Source: an uncultured Eubacteriales bacterium
GTDB taxonomy: Bacteria; Bacillota; Clostridia; Christensenellales; Aristaeellaceae
Direction of reading: 5' to 3'
Length of the DNA: 64,000 bases
Assembly (NCBI GenBank): GCA_900316415.1
Contig: ONCV01000001.1
Location: 124,001-188,000 of the forward strand
Shown here piece by piece: positions 59,722-64,000 of the stretch. The position numbers were made by a program, and so were the translations under genes. Within the stretch, counting starts at the first letter, position 1, and each line of letters starts with the position of its first letter. The notes below the pieces were generated by a model. That model searched no databases. It saw only the letters and a program-made list of their open reading frames with translations, and was not told the DNA's origin.

Positions 59722-59780
59722 ACCATTAACACGGTTTTATCGTAGAAGTCCGGAATTTACAGAAAAGAATTCACACAGCC

Positions 59781-59789
59781 GCTCTGGAG
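59781..59789 (+). repeat. Right copy of the 9-bp target duplication
   Basis: GCTCTGGAG, identical to 58247-58255. It is in the same reading frame (Ala-Leu-Glu) as the left copy relative to the kinase gene. Confidence 0.88.
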
Positions 59790-61103
59790 GATACGGAAAC
59801 TCCGGCTGCCACAATTTCGCTGACACCTACTCCGGCCCCTGCGAAAGAAGAGCCTGTGCAGACGGACACCCCAACACCGGAGGTAAAGGATACCCCGACG
59901 GCGAAACTGACAGAAACGCCTATTCCTGTGCAGAAACCAGAGCAAACCGATACCCCAACACCGGAACCTATCGTAATCACTGAGCCTTCAACATCGCCGA
60001 CAGATACGATGACACCGATACCCACGGACACCCCGACACCGGAGCCCACGGATACCCCGACGCCGGAGCCCACGGATACCCCGACACCGGAGCCCACGGA
60101 TACCCCGACGCCGGAGCCCACGGATACCCCGACGCTGGAGCCTACAGATACACCAACACCGGAGCCCACGGACACCCCGACGCCGGAACCAACACCGACT
60201 CCGACGCCGGAGCCTACAGATACACCAACACCGGAGCCCACGGACACCCCGACGCCGGAGCCAACACCGACTCCGACGCCGGAACCAACGCCAACTCCAG
60301 TACCTCTGGAAGACGCGATTCTGAGCATTGACCTGCGCGGTGAAAACCGGAGTACCATTGGAGCTGTTGTCAAGAAAGAATACATGGCCCAGGCTTATGT
60401 GATGAGTAATCGCGGGGAGGAGGTTCAGCAGATTACCTTCCCCACGGTGGACGCCCTGAAGGATGTCAGAGGCATCAGCAAAACAGAGCTTGGGAAGATC
60501 GAAGGTCATGAAGATGAATACCAGGGATATTTCCTGATGTTCAAGACATCTGACTTTGGATTGGATACCGGGGACTATGTGCTGGAGATCCGTGTTGTTG
60601 ACGCCAGCGGAAAGACCATCCAGACAGAACGTAGAGAGTTTTCCATCCAGAGCGGAGGAGGGGAGCAGATCAGCGAAAATGAGCGCTGGGGTGAGATTCA
60701 CTCCGCGACGGACTATGCCATCTACCTGGCCCCCACGGAAGACAGCGTGCAGGTCGGGAAGAACATCAAGATTCAGGGCTTCATCCTGGCCCAGGAGGGA
60801 TACAAGATCACCGGAGTGGAGGTGCTGCTGATCCCGGATGGCGAAGACAGGTCCCTGTCCATATACAGCGTAAAGAAAAAAGTGTCGCTGAAGAAGGATG
60901 TAAGCAACTATCCAGGAGCGGAGAGCTACCGGAGCAGACTTCCCGTCGGCGGGGCACTGGACATCTCCGGAGGGGTAAAATTCAGCAAAAAGAATGGATT
61001 CACTCCAGGACAGTACACCCTGAAGGTCAACATCTACATCGAGGATACGGAGAAGTCCCAGATGGAATTCCATGTACTGAAACGAATCACTGTAACCGAA
61101 TAA
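59790..61103 (+). pseudogene. Ser/Thr kinase gene, 3' part: Thr/Pro stalk and external domain
   Basis: 437 codons that continue the kinase frame after the insertion element. A Thr/Pro/Glu stalk (about the first 170 codons) is built from repeats of the TDTPTPEP type. A C-terminal domain of about 260 residues follows with two beta-rich halves (ILSIDLRGENRSTIGAVVKKEY..., then YAIYLAPTEDSVQVGKNIKIQGFILAQEGYKITGVEVLL). No start codon with a ribosome site exists near the break; a GTG at 59856 is only a Val of the stalk. Without the upstream half it would not be exported. It is therefore a fragment of the disrupted kinase, not a free-standing gene. Confidence 0.88.
60020..60300 (+). repeat. 24-bp tandem repeat coding for a Thr/Pro octapeptide
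   Basis: Repeats of CCCACGGATACCCCGACGCCGGAG type with variants and shorter 12-base pieces. It codes PTDTPTPE octapeptides of the external stalk, a common cell-surface spacer. Confidence 0.88.
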
Positions 61104-61129
61104 AACCCTAATAACAAGGAGGAAGCCCC

Positions 61130-61840
61130 ATGGAGAATATCTGGAAGCAGGTTGTTGACTTTATGCAGCAGGATCTTGTCCTGATGGACAACACATTCAA
61201 AATGTGGATGGCCTTTGCTGCAGGAGCGGGACTGATTCTGATCGTGCTGGTGATCATTCTGATCACGACTCGGAAAAAGAGGAAAAAGACACCGGATAAC
61301 GTTGTCCAGATGGAGGGTATTCACACGATGATGGACGATGATTCCAGCGCTCAAAGCCCGAAGGAGGACGAACAGCCCCAGATTCTGAGCATCGGGGATG
61401 AACCGACCGTGAATCTGGAGGAGATGAGCCAGAATAACGGCATTGTGGTTGGAGCGGATGATGTGACGACGGACATGCCCATCGAAACCACCGTCAAGAA
61501 AACCCAATACCTGGTGCAAGTTCAGATGCATTATGGGGATCTGGTGGCGGAGGCTCGACCCATCCTGACCGAGAGTACGCCGATCGTATTTGGCCGCGGA
61601 GAGGGTCCGGAGGTGACCGTACGCACCAATCCTTCCGACACGAGCGTTTCCCACCGGCACGGAACGATTTATCTGCAGAATGATCTGCCATGGTATCGGG
61701 ATGATTCCCGGAACGGAACCATCCTGAACGGAGCAAGGACGCTGCACAGCGGTGACACGGCCCAGCTGGCCGTGCAGACCAAAATCCAGCTGGAACTGGG
61801 AACGCACAGGGTACTGCTGTTCATTATCCGGCAGGCCTGA
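61130..61840 (+). CDS. Membrane-anchored FHA-domain protein
   Basis: A 236-residue protein with one membrane segment near the start (about 29-47, AFAAGAGLILIVLVIILIT) followed by a basic stretch that places the rest inside. A flexible acidic part contains Thr in acidic surroundings (GDEPTVNLEEM, VGADDVTTDMP). The FHA domain (about 140-234) has VFGRGEGPEV, TSVSHRHGTI and DSRNGTILNGA, with the Ser/His and Asn residues intact. It is encoded 26 bases after the split kinase gene with AAGGAGGAAG upstream. A kinase target and reader at the membrane is a fair inference. Confidence 0.9.
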   Translation: MENIWKQVVDFMQQDLVLMDNTFKMWMAFAAGAGLILIVLVIILITTRKKRKKTPDNVVQMEGIHTMMDDDSSAQSPKEDEQPQILSIGDEPTVNLEEMSQNNGIVVGADDVTTDMPIETTVKKTQYLVQVQMHYGDLVAEARPILTESTPIVFGRGEGPEVTVRTNPSDTSVSHRHGTIYLQNDLPWYRDDSRNGTILNGARTLHSGDTAQLAVQTKIQLELGTHRVLLFIIRQA

Positions 61841-61870
61841 CCGGGATCTACATCGGAAGGAGGAAAGGAA

Positions 61871-64000
61871 ATGAAACAACTTAGGATGCTCAGCGGGATG
61901 GCATGTCTGTTGATCCTTGGAGTTTTCTTTCCTCTCGCTGGCCAGGCAGCAAGCTCCGGTGAGTTGACCGTGCAGCAGGAATACAATGAACACAAAAAGC
62001 TGATCTCCACCACCTATGTGGACCGGGATGGAAAAATTACCCTGGCGGAGGACAAAGGATATGCTACCGTTCGCTATAAATACGATGGAAAAAGCCAACT
62101 GCGGAAGACCGAATACCTGAACGCGGAGGGAGAACTTACTAATATCGTCCAGGGAAACTATGCCGTTTGCCAGATGGAATACGACATCAGCAAGCGTCTG
62201 ATTCAGGAAACCTACCTGAACGCGGAAGGAGAACTGGTTTCCGGACCGAAAGGATTTGCGGAGCAAAAAACAAAATACCTCTTCCGGAAAAAAGTGGAAG
62301 ATCGATGGAACTATGGCACGGACGGCGAGCTGATCCAGTCCGACCGCCTGTACGCGCACTACCATGCCAATTACAAAAAGAAGCTGGACAATCGGCAGCT
62401 GGTGGAAGAGATTTATGAAGACGCGGACGGAAACCTTTTTGTGAATGAGGAAGTCGGATTTGCCAGGCACACCATTGACTACGAAGGCTTCCGCATCCGG
62501 GAGGAATGCTACTACGGCAGCGACGGGGAGCTGTACGTAAACCCGAAGGTTGGATTCGCACAGGTTCTCCATGAATATCATAACGGGCACCTGATGTCCA
62601 CCAGCTATTTTGACGCGAATGGAAAACCCATTGTTGCTCAGGTCGGCTATGCCCGGCTGGAAAACAAATACAGCCAGGGATCCTCCCGGGATGTGCCGCT
62701 GCGCATCATGAAATACGACGCGGAAGGGAACGCAATCCAGCAGAAGGACGGTTCCTACGGACAGGGGCAGCTAGCGGACTCCACGAGATTCGAGAGAAAG
62801 GTCGTTTACTACGGCCCGGACGGTGAGCGGGGATACTGCGACGACGGGTATTCCCGGGTCGACACCATGCGAAACGGCAGCGGCCAGATTACGAAAGTTA
62901 CCTACTACGACGCGGAGGACCGCAAAATCACGGTACCCTCTCTTGGATACGCGGTAACGAAAAAAAACTATACAAACGGACGCTATCCGACCACTGAATT
63001 CTTTTACAACGAGAATAACGAGCTGGTAAACACGGCGGAGGGGTATGCTCAGATCGTATATGAATACGGAAAAAGAGGGAAGCATACCGTACTGACAAGC
63101 AAAACCTATCTGGACGTGGACGGAAAATGGGTCAACGGGCCGGAGGGGTATGCCCAGTCCCAGTTCACCTACGGTGCGAAGGGAAAAACGAGTGAGTTTT
63201 ACCTGGACGCCGAAGGGAACAGCCTGCTGAACAGCAGCGGATATGCCGGGACAGCCTACACCCAGTATGATAACGGCGCAACGGAAAGCGTTACGTATCT
63301 GGACGGGGAAGGGCAGCCAACTGTATTGGCAAATGGATACAGTACGATCAAATACACCTACAACGACAACAAAAAGGTGACATCGGAAGCCTATTTTGAC
63401 ACGGAAGGACAACCCTGCCTGCACAAGGATGGATATCATCTGGTCACCTATGAATACGGAGAAAACGGACAGAGAAGCCGGATCAACTATTATGGCACGG
63501 ACGAGCTGCCCATTCTCTGTTCAAAAGGATATACGGAAATAGACTATGAATATGACCAGCGCGGAAACCTGACTATGACGCTTTATCTGAAACTGGACGG
63601 GGATCTGGCCAACCCGGAGGGTGAATACGCCTACACCCGGAAGGAATATGCGTTGGACAATCTTTCCTACACCACCACCTATTACAATGCGCAGCGGGAA
63701 CCCATGCTGCTGAAGGGTGGATATTGCGCCATCCATACCACCCTGAACGACAAGAAACGCGTGATCCGGGAAGCCTATCTGGGACTGGAGGGAGAACTGG
63801 TACAGGGCGACAAAGGATACGCCTGTGTGACACGGGAATGGAACAGCCAGGGCAGGATGACCCGCGAGGCCTACTGGAACACAAACGAGGAACCGCAGCA
63901 GCTGGAGGATGGTTACGCCTCGCTGATCCGGGAATACGACACCCGGGGCAAGGTGACCCGGGAGGCCTATTTTGGGGTGGACGGAGCTCCCGCGCTTTCC
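61871..64000 (+). CDS. Secreted protein with many GYA-type repeats (runs off the window)
   Basis: 710 codons are present with no stop. Residues 1-27 are a signal peptide (CLLILGVFFPLAGQAAS). The mature part is built from about 18 repeats of 35-45 residues, each with a G(Y/F)A centre and a following EYD/KYD/EYG strand, then YLDAEGEL or similar (examples: DKGYATVRYKYD, AEGYAQIVYEYG, SKGYTEIDYEYD, EDGYASLIREYD). The pattern is close to YD/RHS-like or MORN/YwqK-like repeats, which form long beta-sheets, but I cannot decide on a family. AGGAAAGGAA precedes the ATG. It is the last visible gene of the cluster and is probably displayed at the surface or released. Confidence 0.85.
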   Translation, partial: MKQLRMLSGMACLLILGVFFPLAGQAASSGELTVQQEYNEHKKLISTTYVDRDGKITLAEDKGYATVRYKYDGKSQLRKTEYLNAEGELTNIVQGNYAVCQMEYDISKRLIQETYLNAEGELVSGPKGFAEQKTKYLFRKKVEDRWNYGTDGELIQSDRLYAHYHANYKKKLDNRQLVEEIYEDADGNLFVNEEVGFARHTIDYEGFRIREECYYGSDGELYVNPKVGFAQVLHEYHNGHLMSTSYFDANGKPIVAQVGYARLENKYSQGSSRDVPLRIMKYDAEGNAIQQKDGSYGQGQLADSTRFERKVVYYGPDGERGYCDDGYSRVDTMRNGSGQITKVTYYDAEDRKITVPSLGYAVTKKNYTNGRYPTTEFFYNENNELVNTAEGYAQIVYEYGKRGKHTVLTSKTYLDVDGKWVNGPEGYAQSQFTYGAKGKTSEFYLDAEGNSLLNSSGYAGTAYTQYDNGATESVTYLDGEGQPTVLANGYSTIKYTYNDNKKVTSEAYFDTEGQPCLHKDGYHLVTYEYGENGQRSRINYYGTDELPILCSKGYTEIDYEYDQRGNLTMTLYLKLDGDLANPEGEYAYTRKEYALDNLSYTTTYYNAQREPMLLKGGYCAIHTTLNDKKRVIREAYLGLEGELVQGDKGYACVTREWNSQGRMTREAYWNTNEEPQQLEDGYASLIREYDTRGKVTREAYFGVDGAPALS

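Larger units (their letters stand above)
58256..59780 (+). mobile_element. IS256-family insertion sequence
   Basis: A 1525-bp element with imperfect terminal inverted repeats of about 25 bp. The left end is AGCTTGTGAA...TCTGTAAAT (58256-58280). The right end, read inward, is GGCTGTGTGAA...TCTGTAAAT (59755-59780). They share TGTGAA and TCTGTAAAT. It is flanked by the 9-bp repeat GCTCTGGAG, and 8-9 bp is usual for the family. It carries one transposase gene and two hairpins near the right end. The target is a kinase gene whose frame is restored by removing the element and one repeat copy. Confidence 0.92.

Noticed and set aside
59856..61103. Independent Thr/Pro-rich protein gene starting at GTG 59856
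   Set aside because: No ribosome site or signal peptide. The frame is continuous with the kinase gene once the insertion element and one target repeat are removed.

Overview
The window looks like a chromosomal piece of a gut- or rumen-type Gram-positive anaerobe of the class Clostridia. Signs are strong AAGGAGG-type ribosome sites, sigma-A promoters (TTGACA / TATAAT), SPI signal peptides of the MKKLL...SFASAE type, family 5 and family 1 solute-binding proteins, and high-GC coding sequence over most of the length. A Christensenellales-like (Aristaeella-like) origin is my impression from protein style only; there is no rRNA, tRNA or marker gene to test it. No CRISPR array was seen.

1-38.9 kb is mostly nutrient uptake and metabolism. 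It holds the end of one peptide transporter operon (OppF tail, binding protein), a YitT-type membrane protein, a PutP-type Na+/proline symporter, RpiB, a hybrid histidine kinase with two receiver domains, and a complete second peptide transporter (binding protein, OppB, OppC, OppD, OppF, a 71-residue membrane protein). An M42 aminopeptidase, a GH31 alpha-glycosidase, a metallophosphoesterase and a cytosolic BMP-type binding protein with a ParB-like front end follow. Next come a 1749-residue protein with an Hsp70/actin-type ATPase core, a SpoU RNA methyltransferase, an S9 peptidase, and an Lpl-type sugar transporter operon with a GH3 glycosidase and a carboxylesterase. Two transporter parts are unusual: the OppC permease carries a complete seven-bladed RCC1-type propeller in its first external loop, and the neighbouring OppF carries about 180 residues of coiled coil between Walker A and the Q-loop.

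39.0-64.0 kb is a different world. A small XRE regulator gene faces away from a strong promoter. From that promoter a same-strand cluster runs past the window end: zinc-ribbon Ser/Thr kinases, PP2C phosphatases, FHA proteins, a trypsin-like protease with an intracellular FHA domain, a kinase-RDD-FHA protein, a possible vWA-FHA protein, a 1719-residue Ig-like repeat surface protein, a half-kinase (pseudokinase) with a long Glu/Thr/Gly repeat, and secreted repeat proteins. I read this as one Hanks-type phosphorylation system that couples FHA reader proteins to the cell surface. It is the best candidate for an undescribed system.

One kinase gene of the cluster is cut by an IS256-family element with a 9-bp target duplication. 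Removing the element and one duplicate restores a single open frame of about 863 codons, so the insertion looks recent and the downstream fragment is not a gene of its own. Part of the Ig-repeat gene and the tail of the pseudokinase gene are much richer in A+T than the rest, which suggests a mosaic or imported origin for the surface-exposed parts.
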